Positions 41,713-52,073 of a DNA stretch of 64,000 nucleotides are shown here, piece by piece; the stretch's first letter is position 1; each line of letters begins with the position of its first letter. A program made the translations under genes and the position numbers. The DNA lies in contig NZ_PRDB01000001.1 in the NCBI RefSeq assembly GCF_002925905.1, positions 744,001-808,000 of the forward strand. The letters run 5' to 3'. The DNA is from Klebsiella michiganensis (GTDB lineage: Bacteria > Pseudomonadota > Gammaproteobacteria > Enterobacterales > Enterobacteriaceae). The notes beneath the pieces are model-generated. The model saw only the letters and a list, made by a program, of their open reading frames with translations. It was not told where the DNA came from and ran no database searches.

Positions 41713-42351
41713 TCAGGCCTGCGGCGGCAAACAAACCCCAATTCCGCCAATGCCGCAGTATCCGTACGGATTTTTATGCAGATACTGTTGATGATCGTCT
41801 TCCGCATAGTAGAACGGCTTCGCCGTCGCGATCTCGGTGGTGATAGTGCGCGGGTCGTTGGCTTCATTCATTGCCGCCTGGAAACGCGTCAGGCTGGCCT
41901 TCGCCGCCTCGCTCTGCTCAGGCGTTAGCGGATAAATCGCGGAGCGATACTGCGTTCCGCGGTCGTTACCCTGCTGCATGCCCTGCGCCGGGTCGTGATT
42001 TTCCCAGAATACCTGGAGCAGCTGCTCATAGCTGATAACCTGCGGATCGTAGACCACGCGCACGGCTTCAGCATGGCCAGTCTCGCCGCTGCAGACTTCG
42101 CGGTAGGTCGGGTTGGGCGTATAGCCGCCGGTGTAGCCAGCGGCGGTGCTATAAACGCCGGGCAGCTGCCAGAACAGGCGTTCAACGCCCCAGAAGCAGC
42201 CCATGGCGAACAGGGCGACTTCCATTCCTGCGGGAACGTTGGTCATCGAGTGACCATTGACGGCGTGGAGCGTAGCCACCGGCATCGGCGTGTTGCGTCC
42301 CGGCAGCGCGTCCGCTTGGGCGACAAGATGCGTTTTATCAAATAGACTCAC
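41713..42351 (-). CDS. msrA: Peptide methionine sulfoxide reductase MsrA
   Basis: 212 residues with a GTG start at 42351, preceded by AGAGG; the frame is open 20 codons further but only this start matches the family (SLFDKTHLV). It reduces the S-epimer of methionine sulfoxide with thioredoxin. The catalytic Cys is in [14 protein letters not shown], and resolving Cys residues lie in the C-terminal [16 protein letters not shown]. It is divergent from tamA. Confidence 0.96.
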   Translation of the reverse strand: MSLFDKTHLVAQADALPGRNTPMPVATLHAVNGHSMTNVPAGMEVALFAMGCFWGVERLFWQLPGVYSTAAGYTGGYTPNPTYREVCSGETGHAEAVRVVYDPQVISYEQLLQVFWENHDPAQGMQQGNDRGTQYRSAIYPLTPEQSEAAKASLTRFQAAMNEANDPRTITTEIATAKPFYYAEDDHQQYLHKNPYGYCGIGGIGVCLPPQA

Positions 42352-42560
42352 GGTGGGCCTCTCAAAACAGAAAATGTGGTTAAGGTTGTAACCAAGCGTG
42401 TCTTTGAACACAATAAACGCGCTTAATACGTCTAGATTTAAACATAAGAATTATTTGGGATAACGTCTATTTTTCAACCCTTAGTTGTTAGGGTTTTGTT
42501 AAGCCGTGGAGCGGCACTTTCGTTTCCTTCGGGGGGAAACAAGGATATTCAGGAGAAAAA

Positions 42561-44294
42561 GTGCTACAAATCCGCCAGTTATGTATCGCCAGCGTTTTGC
42601 TGGTCAGCGGGGTCGCCAGCGCAGCGAGCGTGCGTTTGCAGGTTGAGGGACTATCCGGGGAACTGGAAAAAAACGTCCGCGCCCAACTCTCTACGATCCA
42701 GAGCGATGAAGTCACGCCGGACCGGCGCTTTCGCGCGCGCGTTGATGATGCTATCCGCGAAGGACTGAAAGCGCTGGGCTACTACGAACCCACGATTGAT
42801 TTTGATTTACGTCCGCCGCCGGCGAGGGGGCGTCAGGTGCTGATCGCCAAAGTCACGCCCGGCGAACCGGTGCGCATTGGCGGCACTGACGTGATTTTAC
42901 GCGGCGGCGCCCGAACCGATCGCGACTATCTGGATTTGCTAAACACGCGCCCGGCGATCGGCACGGTCCTCAATCACGGTGATTATGACAGTTTTAAAAG
43001 CTCTCTGACCCGGGTTGCGCTGCGTAAGGGCTACTTTGACAGCGAGTTTAATAAAAGCCAGCTTGGCGTTTCCCTCGACCGGCATCAGGCCTTCTGGGAT
43101 ATCGACTACAACAGCGGCGAGCGCTACCGCTTTGGCCCGGTCACTTTTGAAGGCTCGCAAATTCGCGACGAATATCTGCAAAACCTGGTGCCGTTTAAGC
43201 AGGGCGACTACTACACCTCGCAGGATTTAGCCGAACTTAACCGCCGCCTGGCGGCAACCGGCTGGTTTAGCTCCGTCGTGGTGGCGCCGCAGTTTGACAA
43301 GTCCCGTCAGACGAAAGTGCTGCCTCTGCAGGGCGTGGTCTCTCCGCGTAAAGAGAACACCGTGGAAACCGGGGTTGGCTACTCAACCGATGTCGGGCCG
43401 CGCGTCAAAGGCACCTGGAGAAAGCCGTGGATGAACTCCTACGGCCACAGCCTCACTTCCAGCCTCAGCCTTTCCGCCCCTGAACAGCAGCTTGATTTCA
43501 GCTACAAGGTACCGCTGTTAAAAAGCCCCCTGGAGCAGTACTACCTGATGCAGGGCGGCTTTAAACGTACGGATCTCAACGATACCAAATCTGACTCCAC
43601 CACCCTGGCCGTTTCGCGCTACTGGGAGATGTCGAGCGGCTGGCAGCGCGCGCTGAACCTGCGCTGGAGTCTTGACCACTTTACCCAGGCCAACGTCACC
43701 AACACCACCATGCTGATCTATCCCGGCGTGTCGGTGAACCGTACCCGTTCGCGCGGCGGCCTGATGCCGACCTGGGGCGATTCGCAGCGCTATTCGGTGG
43801 ACTACTCCAACACCATGTGGGGCTCGGATATTAACTTTATTGTGATGCAGGCGCAGGACGTCTGGATCCGTACCCTTTATGACCGCCACCGCTTCGTGGT
43901 GCGCGGCAACCTCGGCTGGATTGAGGCCGATAACTTCAGCAAAGTCCCGCCGGATCTGCGTTTCTTCGCCGGCGGCGACCGCAGCATTCGCGGTTATAAA
44001 TACAAATCTATCTCGCCAAAAGATGACGACGGCAAACTGATGGGGGCCTCGAAGCTGGCTACCGGCTCGCTGGAGTATCAGTACAACGTGAGCGGCAAGT
44101 GGTGGGGCGCGGTGTTCGTCGATAGCGGTGAAGCGGTAAGCGATATCCGCGAAAGCAACTTTAAAACCGGCGCCGGCCTCGGCGTGCGCTGGCAGTCTCC
44201 GGTCGGGCCAATCAAGCTGGATATCGCCAGACCGATCGGCGACAAAGAAGAGCACGGTTTACAGTTTTACATCGGTCTGGGGCCTGAATTATGA
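42561..44294 (+). CDS. tamA: Translocation and assembly module outer-membrane subunit TamA
   Basis: 577 residues, the E. coli length, with a GTG start 8 bases after AGGAG. A signal peptide (cleavage near GVASA) leads into three POTRA domains (about 22-265) and a 16-strand Omp85 beta-barrel with the VRGY-type loop [14 protein letters not shown]. It assists assembly of autotransporters and, with TamB, lipid transport to the outer membrane. Its stop overlaps the tamB start (ATGA). Confidence 0.97.
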   Translation: MLQIRQLCIASVLLVSGVASAASVRLQVEGLSGELEKNVRAQLSTIQSDEVTPDRRFRARVDDAIREGLKALGYYEPTIDFDLRPPPARGRQVLIAKVTPGEPVRIGGTDVILRGGARTDRDYLDLLNTRPAIGTVLNHGDYDSFKSSLTRVALRKGYFDSEFNKSQLGVSLDRHQAFWDIDYNSGERYRFGPVTFEGSQIRDEYLQNLVPFKQGDYYTSQDLAELNRRLAATGWFSSVVVAPQFDKSRQTKVLPLQGVVSPRKENTVETGVGYSTDVGPRVKGTWRKPWMNSYGHSLTSSLSLSAPEQQLDFSYKVPLLKSPLEQYYLMQGGFKRTDLNDTKSDSTTLAVSRYWEMSSGWQRALNLRWSLDHFTQANVTNTTMLIYPGVSVNRTRSRGGLMPTWGDSQRYSVDYSNTMWGSDINFIVMQAQDVWIRTLYDRHRFVVRGNLGWIEADNFSKVPPDLRFFAGGDRSIRGYKYKSISPKDDDGKLMGASKLATGSLEYQYNVSGKWWGAVFVDSGEAVSDIRESNFKTGAGLGVRWQSPVGPIKLDIARPIGDKEEHGLQFYIGLGPEL

Positions 44295-47200
44295 GTTTAT
44301 GGAAGAAGATAAGCCTCGGCGTACTGATTTTTCTGCTGCTGCTGCTGGGGACGGTAGGATTCCTGGTGGGGACGACGACCGGTCTGCATCTGGTTATCAA
44401 AGCCGCCGATCGCTGGGTCCCGGGGCTGGAAATCGGTAAAGCCACCGGCGGCTGGCGCGATCTGACGCTGGAGAACGTGCGCTTTGAGCAGCCGGGCGTG
44501 GCGGTCACCGCCGGCCAGTTCCATCTGGGCGTTAAGCTGCGCTGCCTGTGGGACAGCAGCCTGTGCGTCAACGATATCTCCCTGCGCGATATCTATGTGG
44601 CGATCGATACCAGCAAGATGCCGCCAGCGGCGCCGGTTGAAGAAGAAGAGAGCGGGCCGCTGAATCTCTCCACGCCTTATCCCGTCACCCTGAGCCGGGT
44701 GGCGCTGCATAACGTCAACGTGAAAATTGACGATACCGCCGTCTCGGTGCGCGACTTTTCCACGGGGCTCAACTGGCAGGAGAAAAACCTCACCCTGACG
44801 CCGACCTCGCTGCAGGGGTTGCTCATCGCGCTGCCGAAGGTGGCGAAGGTGGCCCAGGAGCAGGTCGTCGAGCCGAAAATTGACAACCCGCAGCCGGAAG
44901 AAAAGCCGCTCGGCGAGACGATGAAAGATCTGTTCTCGAAACCGGTGCTGCCGGAAATGACCGACGTCCATCTGCCGTTGAATCTTAATATTCAGGCGTT
45001 CCGCGGCGAGCAGCTGCGTCTCACCGGCGATACCGATATAACCATCTACAATCTGCTGCTTAAAGTCAGCAGCATCGATGGGCAGATGAAGCTGGACGCG
45101 CTGGACGTGGACTCCGACCAGGGGAAAGTCACGGCTTCCGGTAACGCGCAGCTGCAGGATAACTGGCCGGTCGATATCACCCTCAACGGTACGCTGAATA
45201 TTGACCCCCTGAAGGGCGAGAAAGTGCAGCTAAAAGTGGGCGGCGAAGTGCGTAAAAAGCTCACGGTCGGCGTGGATCTGAATGGGCCAGTCGCGATGAC
45301 GCTGCGCGCCGAAACGCAGCTGGCGGAGGCCGGCCTGCCGCTGGATATGGAGGTGAAAAGCAAGCAGCTCTACTGGCCGTTTACCGGCGAGAAAGCGTAT
45401 CAGGCTGACGATCTTCTGCTGAAATTTAACGGCAAGATGACTGACTACACCCTGGCCTTTAGCACCGCGGTGAAAGGGCAGTCGCTGCCGCCAGCGAAGA
45501 TTAACCTGAACGCGAAGGGCAACGAGCAGCAGGTGAATCTCGATAAGCTCACCGTCGCCGCCCTCGAAGGGAAAACCGAACTGAAGGCGCTGCTCGACTG
45601 GCAGCAGGCGATCAGCTGGCGCGGCGAACTGACGCTTGACGGTATCAACACCGCTAAAGAGGTCCCGGACTGGCCGTCGAAGCTCAACGGTCTGATTAAG
45701 ACCCAGGGCAGCCTGTACGGCGGCAGCTGGCAGATGTCGGTGCCGGAGCTGAAAATCACCGGTAACGTGAAGCAAAACAAAGTCGATGTGAGCGGATCGC
45801 TGCAGGGCAACAGCTATATGCAGTGGAAAATCCCCGGCCTGCATCTGGCTTTAGGCCCTAACAGCGCCGACGTGAAAGGCGAGCTGGGGGTCAAAGACCT
45901 AAACCTCGACGCCACCATTGACGCGCCGCATCTCGATAACGCCCTGCCGGGCCTGGGCGGGACGGCGAAAGGGCTGGTGAAGGTTCGCGGCACCGTCGAC
46001 GCGCCGCAGCTGCTGGCGGATATCACCGCCCGGGCGCTGCGCTGGCAGGAGCTGTCGGTGGCTCAGGTGAACGTGAAGGGCGATGTGAAATCCACCGACC
46101 AGATTGGCGGTAACCTTGACGTACGCGTTGACCGTATTAGCCAGCCGGGCGTGAATATCAGCCTGGTGCAGCTCAATGCGAAGGGCAATGAGAAGCAGCA
46201 CGACCTGCAGCTGCGGGTGCAGGGCGATCCGGTCTCCGGGCAGCTCTCGCTGGCGGGGAGCTTTGACCGCAAAGCGGAGCGCTGGAAAGGCACGCTGAGC
46301 AATACCCGTTTCCAGACACCGGTGGGGCCGGTGGCGCTGACGCGTGATATCGCGCTGGATTACCGCAACCTTGAGCAGAAAATCAGCATCGGGCCGCACT
46401 GCTGGACTAACCCGAACGCCGAGCTGTGCGTACCGCAGACCATCGACGCCGGCGCGAGCGGGCGCGCGGTGGTGAACCTCAACCGTTTCGATCTCGCGAT
46501 GCTCAAGCCCTTTATGCCGGAAGCGACACAGGCCAGCGGCGTGTTTAGCGGTAATGCCGATGTGAGCTGGGACACCACCAAAGAGGGGCTGCCGCAGGGT
46601 AAGGTCACCCTGAGCGGGCGTAACGTGAAGGTGACGCAGACGGTCAACGACGCGCCGCTGCCGGTGGCTTTCGATACCCTGAACCTCACGGCCGATCTGC
46701 ACAATAACCGCGCCCAGCTGGGCTGGCTGATTCGCCTGACCAACAATGGCCAGCTGGACGGACAGGTGCAGGTCACCGATCCCCAGGGCCGACGCAATCT
46801 GGGCGGTAACGTCAATATCAGCAACTTCTCGCTGGCGATGATCAACCCTATCTTCTCGCGCGGTGAAAAGGCGGAAGGGAGACTGAACGCGCGTCTGACA
46901 CTGGGCGGTAACGTCCAGAGCCCGCAGCTTTTCGGTCAGATGCAGCTGAACGGCGTGGATATTGACGGTAACTTTATGCCGTTTGATATGCAGCCGAGCC
47001 AGCTGGCGATGAATTTTACCGGTACCCGTTCGACCCTGCAGGGGACGGTGAACACTCGCCAGGGACAGATTGCGCTCAGCGGCAACGCCGACTGGACGCA
47101 GATTGACAACTGGCGCGCGCAGATTGCGGCGAAGGGCAGCCGGGTGCGGATAACCGTGCCGCCGATGGTGCGCCTGGATGTGTCGCCGGACGTGGTCTTT

Positions 47201-48067
47201 ACCGCCACGCCAAGCCTGTTTAACCTGGATGGCAGCGTTGACGTACCCTGGGCGCGTATCGTCGTCAACGAAGTGCCGGAAAGCGCCGTTGGGGTCTCAT
47301 CTGACGAAGTGATGCTGGATAAAAATCTGCAGCCGATTAAGCAGCAGAGCGCCGGTATCCCTATCAACAGCAATCTGACGATTCACGTGGGCAACAACGT
47401 TCGTCTCGACGCCTTTGGTCTGAAAGCGCGTCTGACCGGCGATTTGAAAGTGGCGCAGGACAAACAGGGGCTGGGGCTCAACGGGCAGATCAACATCCCG
47501 GAAGGGCGTTTCCATGCCTACGGCCAGGATCTGATCGTGCGTAAAGGCGAGCTGCTGTTCTCTGGTCCGCCGGATCAGCCGCTGCTGAATATCGAAGCCA
47601 TTCGTAATCCGGACGCCACCGAGGACGACGTTATCGCCGGCGTTCGCGTGACCGGCTCGGCCGATCAGCCGAAAGCGGAGATTTTCTCCGATCCGGCGAT
47701 GTCGCAGCAGGAAGCGCTCTCTTACCTGCTACGCGGGCAGGGTTTAGGCAGCGGACAGAGCGATAGCGCAGCCATGACTTCAATGCTTATTGGTATGGGG
47801 GTTGCACAAAGTGGTCAGGTTGTGGGTAAAATCGGCGAGACGTTTGGCGTAAGCAATCTGGCGCTGGATACCGAGGGAGTGGGCGACTCCTCCCAGGTGG
47901 TGGTCAGCGGCTATGTACTGCCGGGTCTGCAGGTAAAATATGGGGTAGGGATCTTTGACTCCCTGGCGACGTTGACGTTACGCTATCGCCTGATGCCTAA
48001 GCTATATATGGAAGCTGTGTCTGGCGTAGACCAGGCTCTCGATTTGCTCTATCAGTTTGAGTTTTAG
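44291..48067 (+). CDS. tamB: Translocation and assembly module inner-membrane subunit TamB
   Basis: 1258 residues (E. coli 1259). An N-terminal signal anchor (about residues 5-28, rich in Leu/Gly) is followed by a very long periplasmic beta-helical region of the AsmA-like/VPS13-like bridge type. The C-terminal DUF490 domain (about 920-1258, ending LLYQFEF) contacts TamA. It spans the periplasm and helps move phospholipids to the outer membrane. The ATGA overlap with tamA couples translation. Confidence 0.97.
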   Translation: MSLWKKISLGVLIFLLLLLGTVGFLVGTTTGLHLVIKAADRWVPGLEIGKATGGWRDLTLENVRFEQPGVAVTAGQFHLGVKLRCLWDSSLCVNDISLRDIYVAIDTSKMPPAAPVEEEESGPLNLSTPYPVTLSRVALHNVNVKIDDTAVSVRDFSTGLNWQEKNLTLTPTSLQGLLIALPKVAKVAQEQVVEPKIDNPQPEEKPLGETMKDLFSKPVLPEMTDVHLPLNLNIQAFRGEQLRLTGDTDITIYNLLLKVSSIDGQMKLDALDVDSDQGKVTASGNAQLQDNWPVDITLNGTLNIDPLKGEKVQLKVGGEVRKKLTVGVDLNGPVAMTLRAETQLAEAGLPLDMEVKSKQLYWPFTGEKAYQADDLLLKFNGKMTDYTLAFSTAVKGQSLPPAKINLNAKGNEQQVNLDKLTVAALEGKTELKALLDWQQAISWRGELTLDGINTAKEVPDWPSKLNGLIKTQGSLYGGSWQMSVPELKITGNVKQNKVDVSGSLQGNSYMQWKIPGLHLALGPNSADVKGELGVKDLNLDATIDAPHLDNALPGLGGTAKGLVKVRGTVDAPQLLADITARALRWQELSVAQVNVKGDVKSTDQIGGNLDVRVDRISQPGVNISLVQLNAKGNEKQHDLQLRVQGDPVSGQLSLAGSFDRKAERWKGTLSNTRFQTPVGPVALTRDIALDYRNLEQKISIGPHCWTNPNAELCVPQTIDAGASGRAVVNLNRFDLAMLKPFMPEATQASGVFSGNADVSWDTTKEGLPQGKVTLSGRNVKVTQTVNDAPLPVAFDTLNLTADLHNNRAQLGWLIRLTNNGQLDGQVQVTDPQGRRNLGGNVNISNFSLAMINPIFSRGEKAEGRLNARLTLGGNVQSPQLFGQMQLNGVDIDGNFMPFDMQPSQLAMNFTGTRSTLQGTVNTRQGQIALSGNADWTQIDNWRAQIAAKGSRVRITVPPMVRLDVSPDVVFTATPSLFNLDGSVDVPWARIVVNEVPESAVGVSSDEVMLDKNLQPIKQQSAGIPINSNLTIHVGNNVRLDAFGLKARLTGDLKVAQDKQGLGLNGQINIPEGRFHAYGQDLIVRKGELLFSGPPDQPLLNIEAIRNPDATEDDVIAGVRVTGSADQPKAEIFSDPAMSQQEALSYLLRGQGLGSGQSDSAAMTSMLIGMGVAQSGQVVGKIGETFGVSNLALDTEGVGDSSQVVVSGYVLPGLQVKYGVGIFDSLATLTLRYRLMPKLYMEAVSGVDQALDLLYQFEF

Positions 48068-48069
48068 CA

Positions 48070-48414
48070 ATGCGAATATTTGTTTACGGCAGTTTACGAC
48101 GCAAACAAGGCAACAGCCACTGGATGACCAACGCTCAGTGGCTGGGCGATCATAGTGTCAATGATTATCAACTGTACAGCCTGGGCCACTATCCAGGCGC
48201 GGTGCCCGGCGATGGCACGGTACATGGTGAGGTCTATCGTATTGACGCATCGACGCTGGCTGAATTGGATGCGCTGCGTACCAAAGGCGGCGAGTACGCT
48301 CGTCACCTGATCCAGACGCCCTACGGTAGCGCCTGGATGTATGTCTATCAGCGCCCCGTTGAGGGCTTCACGCTGATAGAAAGCGGCAACTGGTTGGATA
48401 AAGACCAGTATTAA
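48070..48414 (+). CDS. ytfP: Gamma-glutamylcyclotransferase-like protein YtfP
   Basis: 114 residues (E. coli 113). A GGCT/AIG2-like fold has the N-terminal substrate loop FVYGSLRRKQGN and the acidic residue in LRTKGGEYARHLI, where the GGCT catalytic Glu lies. It likely acts on a gamma-glutamyl-amine-type compound, but no activity is established for the E. coli homologue. It starts 2 bases after tamB, as third gene of tamA-tamB-ytfP. Confidence 0.92.
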   Translation: MRIFVYGSLRRKQGNSHWMTNAQWLGDHSVNDYQLYSLGHYPGAVPGDGTVHGEVYRIDASTLAELDALRTKGGEYARHLIQTPYGSAWMYVYQRPVEGFTLIESGNWLDKDQY

Positions 48415-48421
48415 TAACGAT

Positions 48422-48450
48422 AACGCCACCTTCGGGTGGCGTTGTTTTTT
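48422..48450 (+). terminator. Terminator of tamA-tamB-ytfP
   Basis: An 8-bp stem ACGCCACC/GGTGGCGT with a TTCG tetraloop is followed by TGTTTTTT, 8 bases after the ytfP stop. Confidence 0.9.
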
Positions 48451-48512
48451 GTGGCGTTAGGTGCTGTCGCCGGCTAAGGCGTCAGCCGCCGCTCGGGCAT
48501 GGATCAACGGCC

Positions 48513-48542
48513 AAAAAAACACCGCCCGGAGGCGGTGTTTTT
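48513..48542 (-). terminator. Terminator of ppa (minus strand; may work both ways)
   Basis: The stem CACCGCC/GGCGGTG (48520-48526, 48531-48537) has loop CGGA, flanked by seven A on the left and five T on the right. It lies 21 bases downstream of the ppa stop. Confidence 0.88.
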
Positions 48543-48563
48543 GCGAACCTGAGTGCGGCTGAA

Positions 48564-49091
48564 TTACTTCTTAGCGCGCTCGAAGGAAGCCACGATTTCA
48601 GCTTTCGCCGCTTCAGCGTTGTCCCAGCCGTCAACCTTAACCCATTTGCCCGCTTCGAGGTCTTTATAGTGCTCGAAGAAGTGGGTGATCTGCGCTTTCA
48701 GCAGTTCCGGCAGGTCGTTCACATCTTTAATGTGATCGTACTCTTTGCTCAGCTTGGTGTGCGGTACCGCAACCAGTTTCGCATCTTCACCGGATTCGTC
48801 GGTCATTTTCAGCACGCCAACCGGACGGCAGCGGATGACTGAACCTGGCTCCAGCGGGTACGGCGTCGGGACCAGAACGTCAACCGGGTCGCCGTCCAGG
48901 GACAGGGTGTGGTTGATGTAGCCGTAGTTGCACGGATAGAACATCGCCGTGGACATGAAACGGTCAACGAACAGTGCACCGCTCTCTTTGTCGACTTCGT
49001 ATTTGATAGGATCTGCGTTCGCCGGGATCTCGATCACGACGTAGATGTCTTCCGGCAGATCTTTGCCCGCAGGTACGTTGAGTAAGCTCAT
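48564..49091 (-). CDS. ppa: Inorganic pyrophosphatase
   Basis: 175 residues from [15 protein letters not shown] (E. coli 176); AAGGAAAC lies before this ATG, and the 17 in-frame codons upstream are not family-like. This cytosolic family I enzyme hydrolyses pyrophosphate with Mg. The signature is DGDPVDVLV with three catalytic Asp; [14 protein letters not shown] and YPCNYGYI contribute to the active site. The tail ends ERAKK, one residue shorter than E. coli. Confidence 0.98.
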   Translation of the reverse strand: MSLLNVPAGKDLPEDIYVVIEIPANADPIKYEVDKESGALFVDRFMSTAMFYPCNYGYINHTLSLDGDPVDVLVPTPYPLEPGSVIRCRPVGVLKMTDESGEDAKLVAVPHTKLSKEYDHIKDVNDLPELLKAQITHFFEHYKDLEAGKWVKVDGWDNAEAAKAEIVASFERAKK

Positions 49092-49494
49092 GTCTGTTTC
49101 CTTTAAAATGTATGGCAAACAAGTGCCCGGTATTATAGCCAACTCACATCGAATGTCTTCGCTTCTTTTTCCCCAGAACGGGTGGGTGGAGTCTGAATTT
49201 TTCAGCGTAAGACAGCCTGAAAATCCATAAACATAGCCGCATACTGAATAAAATTATGTAACCGTTTTCATTGCATATGCTTGATATCTCAAAGTGTGCA
49301 AAATTTCGTCATAAACGGCGAAGCTCGCGCGGCTCGCGAAGCCTCACCGGCTCTCCGCTGGTGAGATGGCCGCTGATTAACATCTAATTAACTTTTTTGA
49401 AGTGTGATGTAACGCATTCAGTTACATCTCCGATTGTCTATAGTTTGTCCGCAGGTGAGGCTTTAACCAACAATAACCCTACGAGGATCCTCTT
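49092..49494. promoter_or_regulatory. Divergent ppa-ytfQ intergenic region
   Basis: This 403-base stretch has no gene. It holds a hairpin CTCACC...GGTGAG (49343-49365) preceded by the G+C repeat GCTCGCGCGGCTCGCGAAGC. The 8-base inverted repeat listed separately is at 49406-49428, and a candidate -10 TATAGT for ytfQ is at 49439-49444. The ppa promoter should lie in the first 150 bases. ACGAGGATCC provides a ribosome-binding site for ytfQ. Confidence 0.55.
49406..49428 (+). promoter_or_regulatory. Putative operator of the ytfQRT-yjfF operon
   Basis: GATGTAAC and GTTACATC are perfect inverted 8-base arms around GCATTCA. The site lies 11 bases upstream of the candidate -10 of ytfQ, where a repressor or activator would act. 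No regulator gene is next to the operon, so the binder is unknown. Confidence 0.5.
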
Positions 49495-50451
49495 ATGTGG
49501 AAGCGCTTACTTCTTGTCACAGCAGTTTCCGCAGCTATGTCGTCTATGGTCATGGCTGCCCCTCTTACCGTAGGTTTTTCGCAGGTCGGTTCTGAATCCG
49601 GCTGGCGCGCGGCCGAAACTAACGTCGCGAAAGAGGAGGCCGCGAAGCGCGGCATCACTCTGAAGATTGCCGACGCGCAACAAAAACAGGAAAACCAGAT
49701 TAAAGCCGTACGCTCCTTTATCGCTCAGGGCGTCGATGCCATCTTCATCGCGCCGGTCGTAGCGACCGGCTGGGAGCCGGTACTGAAAGAAGCGAAAGAG
49801 GCCAAAATCCCGGTATTCCTGCTCGACCGCTCAATTGATGTTAAAGACAAAGATCTCTACATGACCACCGTTACCGCGAACAACGTGCTGGAAGGCCAGC
49901 TGATCGGCGAGTGGCTGGTCAAAACCGTCGACGGTAAGCCGTGTAACGTTGTTGAACTGCAGGGCACCGTGGGGGCCAGCGTGGCGATTGACCGCAAGAA
50001 AGGCTTCGCTGAGGCCATTTCTAAAGCCTCTAATATCAAAATTATCCGCTCCCAGTCCGGCGACTTTACCCGCAGCAAGGGCAAAGAAGTCATGGAGAGC
50101 TTTATCAAAGCGGAAAACAACGGCAAGAACATCTGCATGGTTTACGCCCATAACGACGATATGGTGATTGGCGCCATTCAGGCGATTAAAGAGGCCGGGC
50201 TGAAGCCGGGCAAAGATATCCTCACCGGCTCTATCGACGGCGTGCCGGATATCTATAAAGCGATGATGGCCGGCGAGGCCAATGCCAGCGTCGAACTGAC
50301 GCCGAATATGGCCGGTCCGGCGTTCGATGCGCTGGAGAAATACAAAAAAGACGGCACCCTGCCTGAAAAAGTCACCATCACCAAATCGACCCTCTACCTG
50401 CCGGATACGGCGAAAGAAGAGTTAGAGAAGAAGAAAAATATGGGCTACTGA
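49495..50451 (+). CDS. ytfQ: Galactofuranose ABC transporter, periplasmic binding protein YtfQ
   Basis: 318 residues. A signal peptide (cleavage near SSMVMA-A) is followed by a type I sugar-binding fold (ribose/galactose-binding family): VGFSQVGSESGWRAAETNVAKE, QGVDAIFIAPVVATGWEPVLKEA and SIDGVPDIYKAMMAGEANASVELTPN. E. coli YtfQ binds galactofuranose, with lower affinity for galactopyranose. First gene of ytfQ-ytfR-ytfT-yjfF. Confidence 0.96.
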   Translation: MWKRLLLVTAVSAAMSSMVMAAPLTVGFSQVGSESGWRAAETNVAKEEAAKRGITLKIADAQQKQENQIKAVRSFIAQGVDAIFIAPVVATGWEPVLKEAKEAKIPVFLLDRSIDVKDKDLYMTTVTANNVLEGQLIGEWLVKTVDGKPCNVVELQGTVGASVAIDRKKGFAEAISKASNIKIIRSQSGDFTRSKGKEVMESFIKAENNGKNICMVYAHNDDMVIGAIQAIKEAGLKPGKDILTGSIDGVPDIYKAMMAGEANASVELTPNMAGPAFDALEKYKKDGTLPEKVTITKSTLYLPDTAKEELEKKKNMGY

Positions 50452-50513
50452 GTAGCCGAATGACAGGTTCACCGCCGCCTCCGGGATGTCCCCGGTCGCT
50501 AAAGCGCGGCTGA

Positions 50514-50557
50514 TTTCCCTCTCCTCCCATCGGGGAGAGGGCAAAGGTGAGGGGGAG
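50514..50557 (+). repeat. G+C-rich hairpin repeat in the ytfQ-ytfR gap
   Basis: CCCTCTCC (50518) and GGGGAGAGGG (about 50532-50541) form a hairpin, followed by CAAAGGTGAGGGGGAGAGC. This matches, inverted, the common enterobacterial intergenic repeat of the form CCCTCACCCTAACCCTCTCCCC. Its GGGGGAG end forms the ribosome-binding site of ytfR. An REP-like fragment (CGCCGCCTCCGGG) precedes it at about 50471. Confidence 0.6.
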
Positions 50558-50560
50558 AGC

Positions 50561-52063
50561 ATGAACGGCGAATTACATCAGGAAATCCTTCGTACTGAAG
50601 GGCTTAGCAAATTTTTCCCCGGCGTGAAGGCGCTGGATAACGTTAATTTTAGCCTGCGCCGGGGCGAAATCATGGCTCTGTTAGGCGAAAACGGCGCGGG
50701 TAAATCCACCCTGATCAAAGCGCTGACCGGCGTCTATCATGCCGATCGCGGGGCCATCTGGCTGGAAGGGCGGGAGATCGCGCCGAAAAATACCGCTCAC
50801 GCCCAGCAGCTGGGGATCGGCACCGTCTATCAGGAAGTGAACCTGCTGCCTAATATGTCGGTGGCGGATAATCTGTTTATCGGCCGCGAGCCCAGACGCT
50901 TTGGCCTGCTGCGGCGTAAAGAGATGGAAAAGCGCGCTACCGCGCTGATGGCGTCCTACGGTTTTTCTCTTGATGTCCGTGAACCGCTGAACCGCTTTTC
51001 GGTGGCGATGCAGCAGATTGTCGCGATCTGCCGGGCGATCGACCTGTCAGCAAAAGTGTTAATTCTTGATGAACCGACCGCCAGCCTGGATACCCAGGAG
51101 GTGGAAATGCTCTTTACCCTGATGCGCCAGCTGCGCGATAGCGGGGTCAGCCTGATTTTCGTCACCCACTTCCTCGACCAGGTGTATGCCGTCAGCGATC
51201 GCATCACCGTGCTGCGTAACGGCGGTTTTGTCGGCTGCCGGGAAACCCGCGAGCTGCCGCAAATTGAACTGGTGAAGATGATGCTGGGCCGTGAGCTGGA
51301 GCATAACGCCCTGCAGCGCGCGGGCCGCACCCTGCTGAGCGATAAGCCGGTGGCCGCCTTCGAAGATTTTGGCAAAAAAGGCACCATCGCACCGTTTAGT
51401 CTGCAGGTCCGTCCCGGTGAAATCGTCGGCCTGGCGGGGCTGTTAGGCTCGGGACGTACGGAAACGGCGGAGGTGATCTTCGGCATTAAACCCGCCGACA
51501 GCGGCAAAGCGTGGATCAAAGGCAAGCCGCAAACCCTGCGCTCGCCGCATCAGGCATCCTGCCTCGGGATCGGCTTCTGTCCGGAAGATCGTAAAACCGA
51601 CGGCATTATCGCCGCCGCCTCGGTGCGGGAAAATATCGTTCTGGCGCTACAGGCGCAGCGCGGCTGGCTGCGGCCGATTGGTCGGCGCGAACAAAATGAG
51701 ATTGCTGAACGTTTCATTCGCCAACTGGGTATTCGTACCCCCAGCGCTGAACAGCCGATCGAATTTCTCTCCGGCGGTAATCAGCAGAAGGTGCTGCTCT
51801 CCCGGTGGCTGCTGACGAAGCCGCAGTTCTTGATCCTTGATGAACCGACTCGCGGTATTGACGTTGGCGCCCACGCCGAAATCATCCGCCTGATTGAAAC
51901 CCTGTGCGCCGATGGTCTGGCGCTGCTGGTCATTTCTTCAGAGCTGGAAGAGCTGGTGGGTTACGCCGATCGGGTGATTATCATGCGCGATCGCCAGCAG
52001 GTGGCGGAGCTGGCTCTGAGCGAGCTCTCCGTGCCGGCGATCATGAACGCTATTGCGGCATAA
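50561..52063 (+). CDS. ytfR: Galactofuranose ABC transporter, ATP-binding protein YtfR
   Basis: 500 residues from MNGELHQEIL, the E. coli length; the frame is open 25 codons further, through an intergenic repeat. There are two fused ABC ATPase domains. The first has Walker A LLGENGAGKSTL and Walker B VLILDEPTASLD with a degenerate signature (FSVAMQQ). The second has a degenerate P-loop (GLLGSGRTE), signature LSGGNQQK and Walker B FLILDEPTRGID. This layout is normal for sugar importers of the RbsA/MglA type. Confidence 0.96.
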   Translation: MNGELHQEILRTEGLSKFFPGVKALDNVNFSLRRGEIMALLGENGAGKSTLIKALTGVYHADRGAIWLEGREIAPKNTAHAQQLGIGTVYQEVNLLPNMSVADNLFIGREPRRFGLLRRKEMEKRATALMASYGFSLDVREPLNRFSVAMQQIVAICRAIDLSAKVLILDEPTASLDTQEVEMLFTLMRQLRDSGVSLIFVTHFLDQVYAVSDRITVLRNGGFVGCRETRELPQIELVKMMLGRELEHNALQRAGRTLLSDKPVAAFEDFGKKGTIAPFSLQVRPGEIVGLAGLLGSGRTETAEVIFGIKPADSGKAWIKGKPQTLRSPHQASCLGIGFCPEDRKTDGIIAAASVRENIVLALQAQRGWLRPIGRREQNEIAERFIRQLGIRTPSAEQPIEFLSGGNQQKVLLSRWLLTKPQFLILDEPTRGIDVGAHAEIIRLIETLCADGLALLVISSELEELVGYADRVIIMRDRQQVAELALSELSVPAIMNAIAA

Positions 52064-52073
52064 GGAGTAACCG

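Noticed and set aside
43518-44255. 245-codon frame antisense to tamA
   Set aside because: Opposite a conserved barrel domain, with no independent evidence.
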